DNA from: UBA877 sp035506155
Lineage (GTDB): Bacteria > Chloroflexota > Anaerolineae > Anaerolineales > Villigracilaceae
DNA length: 64,000 nucleotides
Direction: 5' to 3'
Assembly (NCBI GenBank): GCA_035506155.1
Contig: DATJPX010000137.1
Coordinates: 1-64,000, forward strand
Shown: positions 35,590 through 44,426 of the stretch, piece after piece
Numbering within the stretch: position 1 is the stretch's first letter
Layout of the letters: each line of letters begins with the position of its first letter
Made by a program: the position numbers and the translations under genes
The notes under the pieces: model-generated
The model's database searches: none
Seen by the model: the letters and a program-made list of their open reading frames with translations, nothing else
Told to the model about the DNA's origin: nothing

Positions 35590-35905
35590 TTGCCGTTTCT
35601 TTCTCTAAACGAATAAGAATCGGGCTCTATGAATCGATAATGTTAAGATATGCATATAAGCGAGATCAACAGGTTGCCTCTACCTGCCGCCTGTTTCTCC
35701 CGCTTTCTGCGGCCATTTCAGTGTCAACTTGGAGGGTAATGATTAGAATCCGTTGCCGATCTCAGCCATTCCAGCTGACGCTAGGAAGCAGGTTCGGCGG
35801 GACCTCTTGAAGGGAATTCAACACGGTGCGTAAAATGCCGAAGATGAAATCGGCCAAATGGTTCATCCAAGGATCGCAGAAGAGGGATCGTTTTTCCATG
35901 GCGAC
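35590..35905. other. Intergenic region between the c-di-GMP protein and subtilisin genes
   Basis: 316 bp with moderate AT content on the left. It should hold the leftward promoter of the c-di-GMP gene. I see no RNA gene, no clear terminator and no convincing promoter pair. Confidence 0.4.
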
Positions 35906-37978
35906 TTACCTTTCATCATCCCAGATGGAGGTGTTCCAACCCACAGTGTTCCAACCGACCGTGTTCCAGCCCACAGTGTTCCAGCCGACCGTATTCCAGC
36001 CCACGGTGTTCCAACCGACCGTATTCCAACCCACGCTGTTCCAACTGGTGGGGTCGGAGTCGTTCGTGAGCATCTGGCTGGCCGGAATGCCCGTGTTGGC
36101 ACTTTCGGTGGTTGTGCCGTTCACGGCTGCATAGATGTCGAGAATACCCGCCCCAGCTTTGGCGGGATCGAAATTCCAGTCGGTTTGGTTGGCAGTGGCC
36201 ATCAGGCGGTATTTGATCTGGTCAGGATTGAGATCGGGCTCGCTCTGCAAAAGCAGGGCAACTGCGCCGCTCACCACCGGAGCCGACATGGAAGTACCCG
36301 ACATACGGAAGTAATCATCATTGACCCGGTGGAACGCATGGTCGGTATACATCGTTGCGCCGGTCCCAGCCAAGGCGGCGATGAGGTTGCGTCCGGGGGC
36401 CACCAGGTCAGGTTTGGCAAAGCCATCTGGCGTGGTGCCGTAGGCGGAAAAGACCGTGAGGCTATCATCCCCCAAATCAGGCGTCCCTTTATCCTCGGTC
36501 GCGCCGACCGTGATGACGAAGGGGTCGTTCGCCGGCGGATAGACAGTGACCGGTCCGTCGCCCGTGCCATTATTACCCGAGGAGACCACCACCACGATGC
36601 CGCTGAACCAGAGGGTCTCCACCGCGGCATCCAGTGCGCTGGTCTGATACGACTGGGCAATCGTGCTGTTGACGGAGATATTGACCACCCGGATGTTGTA
36701 TGTGCTGCGATTATTGTAGATCCATCCCATGGCATCGATCAGGCTGGACTCATAGGTCATGCCGTTCTGGTCGCTTACCTTGAGGTCAATCAAGTTGACC
36801 CCCGGAGCGACGCCCCGGTACTCGCCATTGGAGGCGGCCCCGCTGCCAGCCAGGATGCCGGCCACATGGGTACCATGCCCGTATTGATCGCTGGAGTCGC
36901 TTTGGCTCCCAAAGAAGCCGTCGTAGATGATCCGGGTTTGATCCCCGGACTGGAAGTCGGGATGATGAGCGATACCGCTATCCACCACCGCGACCGTCAC
37001 CCCTTGGCCATCCAGGTTCACCAAATTCGCCTTGACTGTCGACAGGAAGACACTGGGATAGGCGAAGGCGATCTCGATATCGTCGAAATAGATGTACTGG
37101 TCGGTGCACTGGCATGCGGGCATCCAGAAGCGGATCTGCGTGCTCGCGCTGGCATATGTGCTGATATCGAATCGGTCAGTGGCAGCGCCGGGATTGCTGC
37201 TGCCCGAGTAGGTTTGCAGATTGGTCCAGTTTGCGCCTCCATCGGAGGAAACCTGCAGTTGGACCTGCGCGGCCGGATCGCTGCCATCGGAAGTCAGCAG
37301 ATTGTCCCGATAAAGTGACAGCCAAACGGAGACGGTCCCGGAAAGGTCCGCTTGGCGGGAGATCGATGCATCAGTCGGTGCAGCAGGGTCCAGGCGCAGA
37401 CAGTTGCCCGAACCACCCGCACAAGCCGGATCGCTCACGACCTGGATCGGCCCGGAGGTTGCATCAGCGCTGTCCCCTGACAGAACCCAATCGCTGCCCC
37501 AGGCAGCCGTTCCATCGTTTTCCGATAAGGAAGCGTCGGTAAATTCGTCCCGGACCGTGTCCATGCCCGGACCGGCGGTCGAGGCCATTGGGGCGTCAGC
37601 CGAGATCCAGCGCACCTTGGGATTCTTCGCCAGCTTGAGGATGGCTTTGCCGGTCAGCACCGCAGAGAAGCTTTCGATCATCCTCATTTGCTTTTTGATC
37701 CGACCGCCTCCTTTGCCGATTTCCGTTTCCGGGGCGTCGTCTTTCAGCTGCTTGTTCCTTACTTCTCTTTGAACGATCACATTGAAGCTGGCATCAGGGT
37801 GGCCTGTGGCCATTTGCAATAGGCGTGGATCGATCCTGGGATGATCCCTACCGCCTGCGCTGGCGGGCAGCGTTGTTTTTCCAAGGGCCGCCAGCACCAA
37901 GACCAGAGCGAAGATCAGATTAAATACCCGCCTGCCTGTTCCCCTTTCTTTAGAAGTCCAACGGAAGATCGGTTTCAT
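35906..37978 (-). CDS. Secreted subtilisin-like (S8) protease with WNTVG C-terminal repeat
   Basis: About 690 residues. A signal peptide with hydrophobic core FNLIFALVLVLAALG precedes an inhibitor-I9-like propeptide (FNVIVQREV; RMIESFSAVLTG). A jelly-roll-like domain (SVWLSLYRD; YIYFDDIEIAF) is inserted before the catalytic core. The triad is Asp in VAVVDSGIAHHPDF, His in YGHGTHVAGILAGSG, and Ser in MSGTSMSAPVVSGA. The C-terminus is eight units of WN(S/T)VG. AAGGAG is 6 nt before the ATG at 37978. It is next to a two-component pair that may control it. Confidence 0.92.
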   Translation of the reverse strand: MKPIFRWTSKERGTGRRVFNLIFALVLVLAALGKTTLPASAGGRDHPRIDPRLLQMATGHPDASFNVIVQREVRNKQLKDDAPETEIGKGGGRIKKQMRMIESFSAVLTGKAILKLAKNPKVRWISADAPMASTAGPGMDTVRDEFTDASLSENDGTAAWGSDWVLSGDSADATSGPIQVVSDPACAGGSGNCLRLDPAAPTDASISRQADLSGTVSVWLSLYRDNLLTSDGSDPAAQVQLQVSSDGGANWTNLQTYSGSSNPGAATDRFDISTYASASTQIRFWMPACQCTDQYIYFDDIEIAFAYPSVFLSTVKANLVNLDGQGVTVAVVDSGIAHHPDFQSGDQTRIIYDGFFGSQSDSSDQYGHGTHVAGILAGSGAASNGEYRGVAPGVNLIDLKVSDQNGMTYESSLIDAMGWIYNNRSTYNIRVVNISVNSTIAQSYQTSALDAAVETLWFSGIVVVVSSGNNGTGDGPVTVYPPANDPFVITVGATEDKGTPDLGDDSLTVFSAYGTTPDGFAKPDLVAPGRNLIAALAGTGATMYTDHAFHRVNDDYFRMSGTSMSAPVVSGAVALLLQSEPDLNPDQIKYRLMATANQTDWNFDPAKAGAGILDIYAAVNGTTTESANTGIPASQMLTNDSDPTSWNSVGWNTVGWNTVGWNTVGWNTVGWNTVGWNTVGWNTSIWDDER
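35931..36050 (-). repeat. 15-bp tandem repeat encoding the WNTVG units
   Basis: Eight copies of a 15-bp unit, each with TGGAAC on the minus strand, occupy the 3' end of the subtilisin gene. Synonymous differences alternate between neighbouring units, so the array is in part a 30-bp higher-order repeat. This pattern suggests growth by slippage or unequal exchange. Confidence 0.9.
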
Positions 37979-38049
37979 TCGAGGCTCCTTAATCATTAAA
38001 CGGACTACGCCCCTAGACTATATTATGACCATCTTGGGAGGCAGAGAAA

Positions 38050-38067
38050 ATACGTAGGTCTACGTAT
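38050..38067. promoter_or_regulatory. 18-bp inverted repeat, candidate response-regulator site
   Basis: ATACGTAG, then GT, then CTACGTAT form perfect 8-bp arms around a 2-bp centre. The inner layout (TACGTAG-N2-CTACGTA) matches the 7-2-7 geometry of NarL-type sites, though not the exact NarL consensus. It lies 72 bp upstream of the subtilisin start and about 100 bp from the NarL-type regulator gene. Confidence 0.55.
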
Positions 38068-38171
38068 ATTTTCGAATGTCGTCCTGCAGTCCTCTCTGGG
38101 TGAGAAAACCCATATAAAAGAATTCGAAGGAAGCATGGACAAGCTGAACTGTCGTCAGGCGGCACATCGAT

Positions 38172-38822
38172 TCAGCCATCCATGGGGAGCAGGCCGTGTT
38201 TGATCGCGAACCGGATCAGGTCCGTCTGGTGCTTGATCCCCAATTTGTTGGTCAGATTACTGCGATGCTCTTCAACCGTGCGAGGGCTGATCCTCAATTT
38301 TTTCCCGATCTCGCCACTGGTCAGCCCCTCCACCGTTAACTGGAGAATCTCGCGCTCGCGGGCGGTCAAGGTTCGATAGGCATCCGATGGGATGTCGCCG
38401 AGCTTCAGCTCGTCATCCTGGAACCGGTCGGCGAAATTAGCACTCAGGAATCGATTCCCTTTGAGCACCTCATGCACCGCATCGACCAATTCGCCCGGAC
38501 CGGTTTCCTTGAGGAGATAGCCGGCAGCCCCAATTTTTAATGCCTCGATCATATAGGCATCCGCGCTTTGCATGGTCAGGATGATGGTATGGGTCGAAGG
38601 GGAAATTTTCCTGGTCTGGCGGAGGACTTCCAATCCATTTAAACCCGGCATCATTACATCCAGAACGAGGATGTCCGGTTTGAGCAGTTCGACCAGTTGA
38701 AGCGCTTCGACGCCATCTCCGGCCTCTCCAACGATATGGAATTCCGATTCCCTTTCCAATAAATGGCGCAGCCCCTGGCGGACAATTGGATGATCGTCAG
38801 CCAGTAATAACGTCACGGACAT
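38172..38822 (-). CDS. NarL/LuxR-type response regulator
   Basis: A 216-residue regulator. The receiver domain has LLLADDHPIVRQGL, phospho-acceptor Asp in ILVLDVMMPGLNG, and Lys in GYLLKETGPGE. The LuxR helix-turn-helix is LTAREREILQLTVEGLTSGEIGKKLRIS, with RTVEEHRSNL (cited in part). AGGAGG precedes the ATG. It overlaps the upstream histidine-kinase gene by 26 nt, so the two form a cognate pair. Confidence 0.93.
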   Translation of the reverse strand: MSVTLLLADDHPIVRQGLRHLLERESEFHIVGEAGDGVEALQLVELLKPDILVLDVMMPGLNGLEVLRQTRKISPSTHTIILTMQSADAYMIEALKIGAAGYLLKETGPGELVDAVHEVLKGNRFLSANFADRFQDDELKLGDIPSDAYRTLTAREREILQLTVEGLTSGEIGKKLRISPRTVEEHRSNLTNKLGIKHQTDLIRFAIKHGLLPMDG

Positions 38823-40065
38823 GCTTCCTCCTTTCCACCGGTTGATTGCCGAGCGGAAGCGTGACCAGAACCTGCGTCCCCTTCTTCAGGGCAGACTTGA
38901 CGACCAGATTGCCCCCCAGGATGTTGGCTCGTTCGCGCATGCCGGTCAGACCGGCCGTCATTGCCTTGTTGATGTCTATCCCCGGGTCGAACCCCACCCC
39001 ATGATCGGTGATCGCGATCTCGAGAACACCTTTCTTTCGGACCAATTGAACGAATGCTTCAGATGCCTGGGCATACCGGGCGATGTTCGTCAGGGCTTCC
39101 TGAACGATCCGGTAGACCGCGGTTTCAACATCCGGCAGCAGCCGCTCGGAGATCCGATTGTGAATGAACGAAACCTTGATCCCAGTCTGTTTCGTATACC
39201 GCTCGAAGTGCCAAAGCAGGGTAGGCAGAAGTCCCATATCGTCAAGCATGGAAGGCCGCAAGTTGAGAGACATCTCGCGGATTTGCTCGATCAACCCGCG
39301 GACCGTCTCCTGCGCCTCCCGGATCTGGGCGGCCTGCTCTTTATTGGTTTTATTTTTAGCGGATTCCAGCATGAACTGCAGGCCGGTCAACACCTGCCCG
39401 ATCTGGTCGTGCAGTTCCATGGCGAGATGGCGGCGCTCGGTTTCCTGGATTTCGACCAACTGGGTGGTCAGGGCGCGTTGGAATTCCCTTCCCCTGCGCA
39501 CCTGTTCGTAGAGGCTGGCGTTCGTGATCGAAATTGTGGCCTGATCTGCCAAACCTTTAAGAAGCACACGCGTATCTTCAATGAGCTCGATCGAGTCTCT
39601 GGTAAGGATCACGATCACGGCGCCGATCAGCCTGTGCTGTCTGTACATCCCGGCAATCCCCACCGTAGGAAGGTTCTGCTTTCTGAAAAGATCCAGCGAA
39701 GAGAGATCGGGGTGTTCCCCCAGGTCGCGAACGAAGGTCACCGGATCGTTTTCGGAAACGATCGTCTCGAGGATCTTTCCCGGGATTTTGTCATGGGTCT
39801 TTTTCTTGTTTTTTGCAATGGCCAGTCGGGGTTTGACCGCCATGATCTGGAAGCGTTGCTTCCTGGCGTCTTCCACGCAGATTACCGTTTGGTCAGCCTT
39901 GAGAGCCTGGTTGCAAAGATTGCACAAGGCTTCCAGGACGGATACCAGTTCGAATTGGGTGTTCAGGGACGCTGCAGTTTCCACAAGTGCCTTAGCATAC
40001 TGGCCTTGCCTCTGGATACTGTGATGCACGGTGGGTTGATGGATAGGCGGGGTTGTTACCACCAT
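38797..40065 (-). CDS. NarX/DesK-type histidine kinase with GAF domain
   Basis: About 422 residues, cytoplasmic. A GAF domain (to about 215) contains LEALCNLCNQALKADQTVIC and LIGAVIVILTRDS. HisKA_3 has the phospho-acceptor His in ERRHLAMELHDQIGQVLTGL. The HATPase domain has VQEALTNIARYAQA and ITDHGVGFD. There is no membrane segment, so it senses an intracellular cue. The start is uncertain: ATG 40065 lacks a clear Shine-Dalgarno, and a TTG at 40110 would add 15 residues. It is cognate to the overlapping NarL-type regulator. Confidence 0.9.
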   Translation of the reverse strand: MVVTTPPIHQPTVHHSIQRQGQYAKALVETAASLNTQFELVSVLEALCNLCNQALKADQTVICVEDARKQRFQIMAVKPRLAIAKNKKKTHDKIPGKILETIVSENDPVTFVRDLGEHPDLSSLDLFRKQNLPTVGIAGMYRQHRLIGAVIVILTRDSIELIEDTRVLLKGLADQATISITNASLYEQVRRGREFQRALTTQLVEIQETERRHLAMELHDQIGQVLTGLQFMLESAKNKTNKEQAAQIREAQETVRGLIEQIREMSLNLRPSMLDDMGLLPTLLWHFERYTKQTGIKVSFIHNRISERLLPDVETAVYRIVQEALTNIARYAQASEAFVQLVRKKGVLEIAITDHGVGFDPGIDINKAMTAGLTGMRERANILGGNLVVKSALKKGTQVLVTLPLGNQPVERRKHVRDVITG

Positions 40066-40263
40066 ATCTGGCGAAGTGAAGAGGCAGTCCACCCGGAATG
40101 GGTCGGCCAATATATCGCCTAACGGATATGGTCCGGAATCGTCTTGACTATACTATCTTAAGTCCTTTCCATGGAGACAAATATATTAATATCATGTTCG
40201 ATTCTCGCTGCCCTGTTCTTGTTTTTCCAGTCTTACGTTGGAATCGGCACTATCATCTCCCCC

Positions 40264-40291
40264 TTGACAAAATTCCCGTTCAGCATAAAAT
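40264..40291 (+). promoter_or_regulatory. Sigma70 promoter of the exporter operon
   Basis: A perfect TTGACA (40264-40269), a 16-bp spacer and TAAAAT (40286-40291), with a palindromic operator starting 4 bp later. Confidence 0.65.
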
Positions 40292-40294
40292 AAA

Positions 40295-40308
40295 AACGAA
40301 CGTTCGTT
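40295..40308 (+). promoter_or_regulatory. Perfect 14-bp palindrome, TetR-family operator
   Basis: AACGAACGTTCGTT is a perfect palindrome covering the expected transcription start, 22 bp before the TetR ATG. ACGAACGTTCGT-like operators are typical for AcrR/TetR-type repressors, so autoregulation is likely. Confidence 0.7.
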
Positions 40309-40329
40309 CATTTTCCTGGAGATCGAACT

Positions 40330-40965
40330 ATGAAGAATGATGAAATCCTCTCGAAAGGCGAACGCACCCGCCAGGCCATCCTGCAGGCAGCCTACGAGCT
40401 GTTCCTCGAGAACGGCTATGCCGCCACGTCCGTGCGCCAGATCGCAGACCGCACAGGACTGGCCCTGGGCGGAATCTACAACCACTTCGCCAACAAGGAA
40501 GCCATCTTCAGCGAGTTGATCATCGACCGGCATCCTTTCCACCAGATCCTGCCCCTCCTCCAGGCAGCCCCCGGCAATACGGTCGAGGAGTTCGTCCGCA
40601 ACGCCGCCCGCAGCATGGTGACCGAACTGGGCCGGCGGCCCGATTTCATCAGGCTCCTGTTCATCGAACTGGTCGAGTTCAACGGGCGCGATTTTCCCGG
40701 GATGTTCAAAGTCGTCTTTCCCCAGATTCTGCCGCTCATTCAGCGCTTCCAGGACCGCCAGGACACCCTCCGCCCCATTCCTCCATTCATCCTTTTCCGG
40801 GCTTTCCTGGGATTGTTCTTCTCCTACTACATGACCGAATTTTTGCTGACCGGTGTCCCCGTCCCGGCCGCGAAGGAAAATGCCCTGGACCATTTCGTCG
40901 ATATCTTCCTGCACGGTGTCATGGTCGAATCCACTGAGAAGTATCCGAACCGGCTCTCTGCGTAG
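40330..40965 (+). CDS. TetR/AcrR-family regulator of the exporter operon
   Basis: A 211-residue regulator. The DNA-binding part reads RQAILQAAYELFLENGYAAT, then SVRQIADRTGLALGGIYNHFANKEAIF, canonical for TetR. The C-terminal domain is hydrophobic and helical (FRAFLGLFFSYYMTEFLLTG). GGAG lies 8 nt before the ATG. It is the first gene before the ABC-2 exporter cluster and shares its promoter, so it probably represses the exporter until a substrate binds. Confidence 0.92.
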   Translation: MKNDEILSKGERTRQAILQAAYELFLENGYAATSVRQIADRTGLALGGIYNHFANKEAIFSELIIDRHPFHQILPLLQAAPGNTVEEFVRNAARSMVTELGRRPDFIRLLFIELVEFNGRDFPGMFKVVFPQILPLIQRFQDRQDTLRPIPPFILFRAFLGLFFSYYMTEFLLTGVPVPAAKENALDHFVDIFLHGVMVESTEKYPNRLSA

Positions 40966-41037
40966 CAGGAAAATATTCCGAGGCGATACAGGCATCTCAC
41001 GAACTTACGAATTTCTGTTCGGGCACAAGGAGACTGC

Positions 41038-42168
41038 ATGAATTCACGTTTACTCTCCATCATCCGCAAGGAGTTCATCCAGATCACGCGCGACCGGAGG
41101 ACCCTGGTGATCATCCTGATCATCCCGATCGTTCAGCTCTTCCTGCTGGGTTACTCCGCCACCAGTGACGTGCGCAACGTGCCGCTGGCAGTCCTCGACC
41201 AGTGCCGATGCGCCGAGTCACGCTCGCTTCTGGATGCCTACCGGGCAGCCAATTACTTCAAGCTGGCTTACGATGTCGGCTCGGAAGACGACATTCGCAG
41301 CCTGATCGAACAGGGCAAGGCCCGCGCCGGGATCATCATCCCGCCCGACTACAACACCCTCCTGGCCCAGGGGAATGCCGAAGTGGCCTTCATCCTGGAC
41401 GGATCGGATGCAACGGCCGGCTCCTCGGCCTACTCGGCGGCCACCCTGATCGGTCAATCCCAGAGCACCCAGCTGATGATCCAGAAACTGGAACGCAGCG
41501 GGCTGAACGCTGCAACCATCCAGCCTCCGCTCCAGGTGAGCACGCGGGTCTGGTACAACCCCGACCTGGTCAGCTCCTTTTTCATGATCCCGGGCGTGAT
41601 CGGCATGATCCTGTACGCCATCACATCCATCCTGACTGCAACGGCCGTGGTGCGCGAGCGGGAGCGCGGCACGATCGAACAGCTGATCGTCACGCCCATC
41701 CGGCCGTGGGAATTGGTGGTCGGGAAGGTCCTGCCCTACGTCATCCTGGCCTTCATCGACACGCTGGAAGTGCTGGCCATTGGGCACTGGTGGTTCGGGG
41801 TGCCGGTGCGCGGCGACTTGGGCCTGATCCTGGCCTGTTCGGGCCTGTTGCTCCTGTCTGGCCTCGGGATCGGCCTGTTCGCCTCCACCATTGCCAACAC
41901 CCAGCAGGAGGCCATGCTCTCGGTCTGGTTGACCATCTTGCCGAGCATCTTCCTTTCCGGCTTCTTCTTCCCGCTGGAGGCAATGCCGCAATTCCTGCAG
42001 TGGGTCTCTTACATTGTTCCCTTGCGTTACTATCTGGTCATCATCCGCGCTTTGATGATCAAGGGCGTCGGTGTCGGAGCGATCTGGACCGAAGCCTTGC
42101 CCCTGGCGCTGTTTGGCATTGCCATCATGGTAGCCGCCTCCGTCCGCTTCCGCAAACGCTTGGATTAA
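41038..42168 (+). CDS. ABC-2 type exporter permease
   Basis: A 376-residue permease. One N-terminal helix (VIILIIPIVQLFLLGYSAT) is followed by an extracytoplasmic domain of about 150 residues and five C-terminal helices, with the family blocks ITSILTATAVVRERERGTIEQLIVTPI and LRYYLVIIRALMIKGVG (cited in part). This layout is the YbhS/YhhJ type. Only one such permease is present, so it may act as a homodimer. AAGGAG is 6 nt before the ATG. Confidence 0.92.
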   Translation: MNSRLLSIIRKEFIQITRDRRTLVIILIIPIVQLFLLGYSATSDVRNVPLAVLDQCRCAESRSLLDAYRAANYFKLAYDVGSEDDIRSLIEQGKARAGIIIPPDYNTLLAQGNAEVAFILDGSDATAGSSAYSAATLIGQSQSTQLMIQKLERSGLNAATIQPPLQVSTRVWYNPDLVSSFFMIPGVIGMILYAITSILTATAVVRERERGTIEQLIVTPIRPWELVVGKVLPYVILAFIDTLEVLAIGHWWFGVPVRGDLGLILACSGLLLLSGLGIGLFASTIANTQQEAMLSVWLTILPSIFLSGFFFPLEAMPQFLQWVSYIVPLRYYLVIIRALMIKGVGVGAIWTEALPLALFGIAIMVAASVRFRKRLD

Positions 42169-42188
42169 TCTCTACAAAGGAGTCAATC

Positions 42189-43532
42189 ATGCAATCGAAA
42201 CGTCCTCCCATCGCCGTCATCGTCATCGTCGTGCTGGTCCTCTTGGTTGCCGGATATTTCGGCATCCGGGCCTTAATGAATAAAGGCAACACCGCCCTGA
42301 CCGCCTCCGGCAGCATCGAAACGGTCGAGGTAACCATCTCCCCCGAAATCGGTGGAAAAGTCTCCGAAGTGCTGGTGGACGAGGGCAGCGCGGTCAAGTC
42401 CGGCGACACACTCTTCCGCATGGACGATACCCTCCTGCAAGCCCAGCGGGCCGTGGCTGCCGCCAACCTCGCCTCGGCCCAGGCTGCCGGGAAGACTGCC
42501 GGTGCCGCCCTTGCAAACGCCCAGGCCCAGTATGACCTGGCCTTCGACGCCTCCCGGGCCGAGGCCGCCTCCACCCGGACCGTCAACTGGACGGCGACAC
42601 TGCCGAGCGGATACACCCTCCCCGGATGGTTCTTCACCCAGGACGAAGCCATCACAGCCGCCCAGGCCGAAGTGGACTCCGCTCAGGCCGCCCTGGCAGA
42701 TTCCCAGACCAAACTGGACAACCTGCAGAACGATCCGGCTGCCGCCGATTTCCTGGCGATCGAAAAACGATTGAACGAAGCGCGGGCGGCCTTCCAGGTC
42801 GCCGACGATGTCCTGACCCGCGCCAAAGCCGCCCATGACAACGCCGACCTGCAACTGGCCGCCCAGAAACGCTACGACTCGGCCAAGACCGACCTGGACA
42901 ATGCCCAATCCGACTACGACGACGTATCCGACCACGACGTCGCCAAGAATATCCAAACAGCCCGCGCCGAATTGGCGGCCGCCCAGGAACGTTACCAGAC
43001 CGCCCAGGATCGCCTGCTGGCCCTGCAGTACGGGGATAAATCCCCCAAGCTAGCCGCCGCCCAGGCCGCGTTGGACCAGGCCAAGGCCACTGGCGACCAG
43101 GCTACCCTGGCCGTCTCGCAGGCCCAGGCCAACCTGGACCTGATCGATGCCCAGATCGCCAAGCTGACCGTCAAGGCCCCCTCCGATGGCGTCATCCTGA
43201 CCCGCAGCATCGAGCCCGGCGAGGTCATTCCGGCCGGCGCGACTGCCTTCACCCTTGGCCGGCTCGACAAACTGACCATCACCGTCTTCATCCCTGAAGA
43301 CCGCTACGGCGAGGTCAAGCTCGGCCAAAGCGTCAACGTGACCGTCGACCCGTTCCCAGGTGAAACCTTCACCGCCACTGTGGTCCATATCGCCGACCAG
43401 GCCGAATACACCCCCCGCAACGTCCAGACCGTTTCCGGGCGCAAGTCGACCGTCTTTGCCATCAAGCTCCAGGTCCAGGACCCGAACGGCAAGCTCAAGC
43501 CCGGCATGCCCGCAGACGTCACATTCAAATAG
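42189..43532 (+). CDS. HlyD/YbhG-type membrane fusion protein
   Basis: A 447-residue periplasmic-adaptor-like protein. An N-terminal membrane anchor (IAVIVIVVLVLLVAGYFGI) leads to a biotinyl-lipoyl half (SPEIGGKVSEVLVDEGSAVKSG), a very long Ala/Asp/Gln-rich coiled coil (about 80-320), the second lipoyl half (KAPSDGVILTRSIEPGEV) and a beta barrel (TVFIPEDRYGEVKLGQSVNV). AAGGAG precedes the ATG. It is partner of the permease and ATPases. In an organism without an obvious outer membrane its role is unclear. Confidence 0.92.
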   Translation: MQSKRPPIAVIVIVVLVLLVAGYFGIRALMNKGNTALTASGSIETVEVTISPEIGGKVSEVLVDEGSAVKSGDTLFRMDDTLLQAQRAVAAANLASAQAAGKTAGAALANAQAQYDLAFDASRAEAASTRTVNWTATLPSGYTLPGWFFTQDEAITAAQAEVDSAQAALADSQTKLDNLQNDPAAADFLAIEKRLNEARAAFQVADDVLTRAKAAHDNADLQLAAQKRYDSAKTDLDNAQSDYDDVSDHDVAKNIQTARAELAAAQERYQTAQDRLLALQYGDKSPKLAAAQAALDQAKATGDQATLAVSQAQANLDLIDAQIAKLTVKAPSDGVILTRSIEPGEVIPAGATAFTLGRLDKLTITVFIPEDRYGEVKLGQSVNVTVDPFPGETFTATVVHIADQAEYTPRNVQTVSGRKSTVFAIKLQVQDPNGKLKPGMPADVTFK

Positions 43533-43551
43533 TCTGGAAGGAATTTCACCC

Positions 43552-44025
43552 ATGATCCCGGACGCCTTTTGGGCGCGCATGAAGAACGTTCAAGCCATCC
43601 ACAAACGCCTGTACGAAAGCGGCAAAGGCTGGGTCGTCGGAAAGTTCATCCTGCTTCTGACCCATACCGGCCGCAAGTCCGGGACCAGCTACACCACTCC
43701 CGTCCAATACGAAAGGATCGACGGCGCCTATTACGTCGGCGTCGGCCGCGGTCCGAAATCAGATTGGTTCCGCAACATCCAGGCGAACCCACGCGTGCAC
43801 GTTCAGGTGGACCGCGCCGAATTCGACTGCCTGGCCGAGCCAGTCACCGATCCGAAGCAGGTGGCGGATTTTCTCGAATACAGGTTGAAGCGCCACCCGC
43901 TCATGATTGGACTGATGATGAAATTCGCCCACAAGCTGCCTATGCATCCCAGCCAGGCCCAGCTCCTCGAGTTGGCCGAATCCACTCCGATGGTCGTCCT
44001 GCGTCCTCCCAGGGAGGCTGTATGA
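43552..44025 (+). CDS. DDN-like F420/flavin-binding nitroreductase-family protein
   Basis: A 157-residue split-barrel protein of the deazaflavin-dependent nitroreductase group. The core LLTHTGRKSGTSYTTPVQYE, then YYVGVGRGPKSDWFRNIQANPRVHVQV, is diagnostic of the family. It may bind F420, FMN or haem-like ligands, and the ligand is not provable here. Its stop overlaps the next gene by ATGA. Being embedded in an exporter operon, it may modify the exported compound or handle its toxicity. Confidence 0.85.
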   Translation: MIPDAFWARMKNVQAIHKRLYESGKGWVVGKFILLLTHTGRKSGTSYTTPVQYERIDGAYYVGVGRGPKSDWFRNIQANPRVHVQVDRAEFDCLAEPVTDPKQVADFLEYRLKRHPLMIGLMMKFAHKLPMHPSQAQLLELAESTPMVVLRPPREAV

Positions 44026-44426
44026 AAAATCCGATCCTGTGGCTGCGGATCAGTTACTGGGCCGGCGCCCTGCTCGACCTGCTGGCCGGCCTGACCATGC
44101 TTTTCCCGGCGCTTTTCGCCATCAACAACCGGCTGAGCAGCTTCTACCCGGCACCCGATTACCGTTACGCCATGGGCATGGGCGCACCCCTGATGCTCGC
44201 CTGGACCGTCTTGCTGCTGTGGGCCGACCGCAAACCCCTGGAGCGGAAGGGCATCCTGCCGATCACGCTGCTCGTCGTTGCGGGGGAAGTTGCCAACGAG
44301 ATCGTCGCCGCCTCGACGGGATACATCACAGCCACTGCACTGATCCCCACCTGGATCGTCCAGGCCCTCCTGTCCGGTTTATTCGTTTTTGGCTATCTGA
44401 ACGCCAGGAAGGCTGAAACAGTATGA
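44022..44426 (+). CDS. Small four-helix membrane protein
   Basis: A 134-residue protein with four hydrophobic segments (WAGALLDLLAGLTMLFPALFAI; LMLAWTVLLLWA; ILPITLLVVAGEVANEIVAA; WIVQALLSGLFVFGYL). It is joined to both neighbours by ATGA overlaps. I do not recognise a family. Its position between the DDN-like gene and the first ATPase suggests an accessory role in the exporter. Confidence 0.75.
   Translation: MKNPILWLRISYWAGALLDLLAGLTMLFPALFAINNRLSSFYPAPDYRYAMGMGAPLMLAWTVLLLWADRKPLERKGILPITLLVVAGEVANEIVAASTGYITATALIPTWIVQALLSGLFVFGYLNARKAETV

Noticed and set aside
35858..37318. 486-codon plus-strand frame with VPAHSVPADR-type repeats
   Set aside because: The repeats are the reverse strand of the WNTVG array of the subtilisin gene. 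The subtilisin triad on the other strand is unambiguous.
41202..42188. Upstream part of a 776-codon frame leading into the HlyD gene
   Set aside because: This stretch lies in another frame over the permease gene. The HlyD start with AAGGAG at 42189 explains the real protein.
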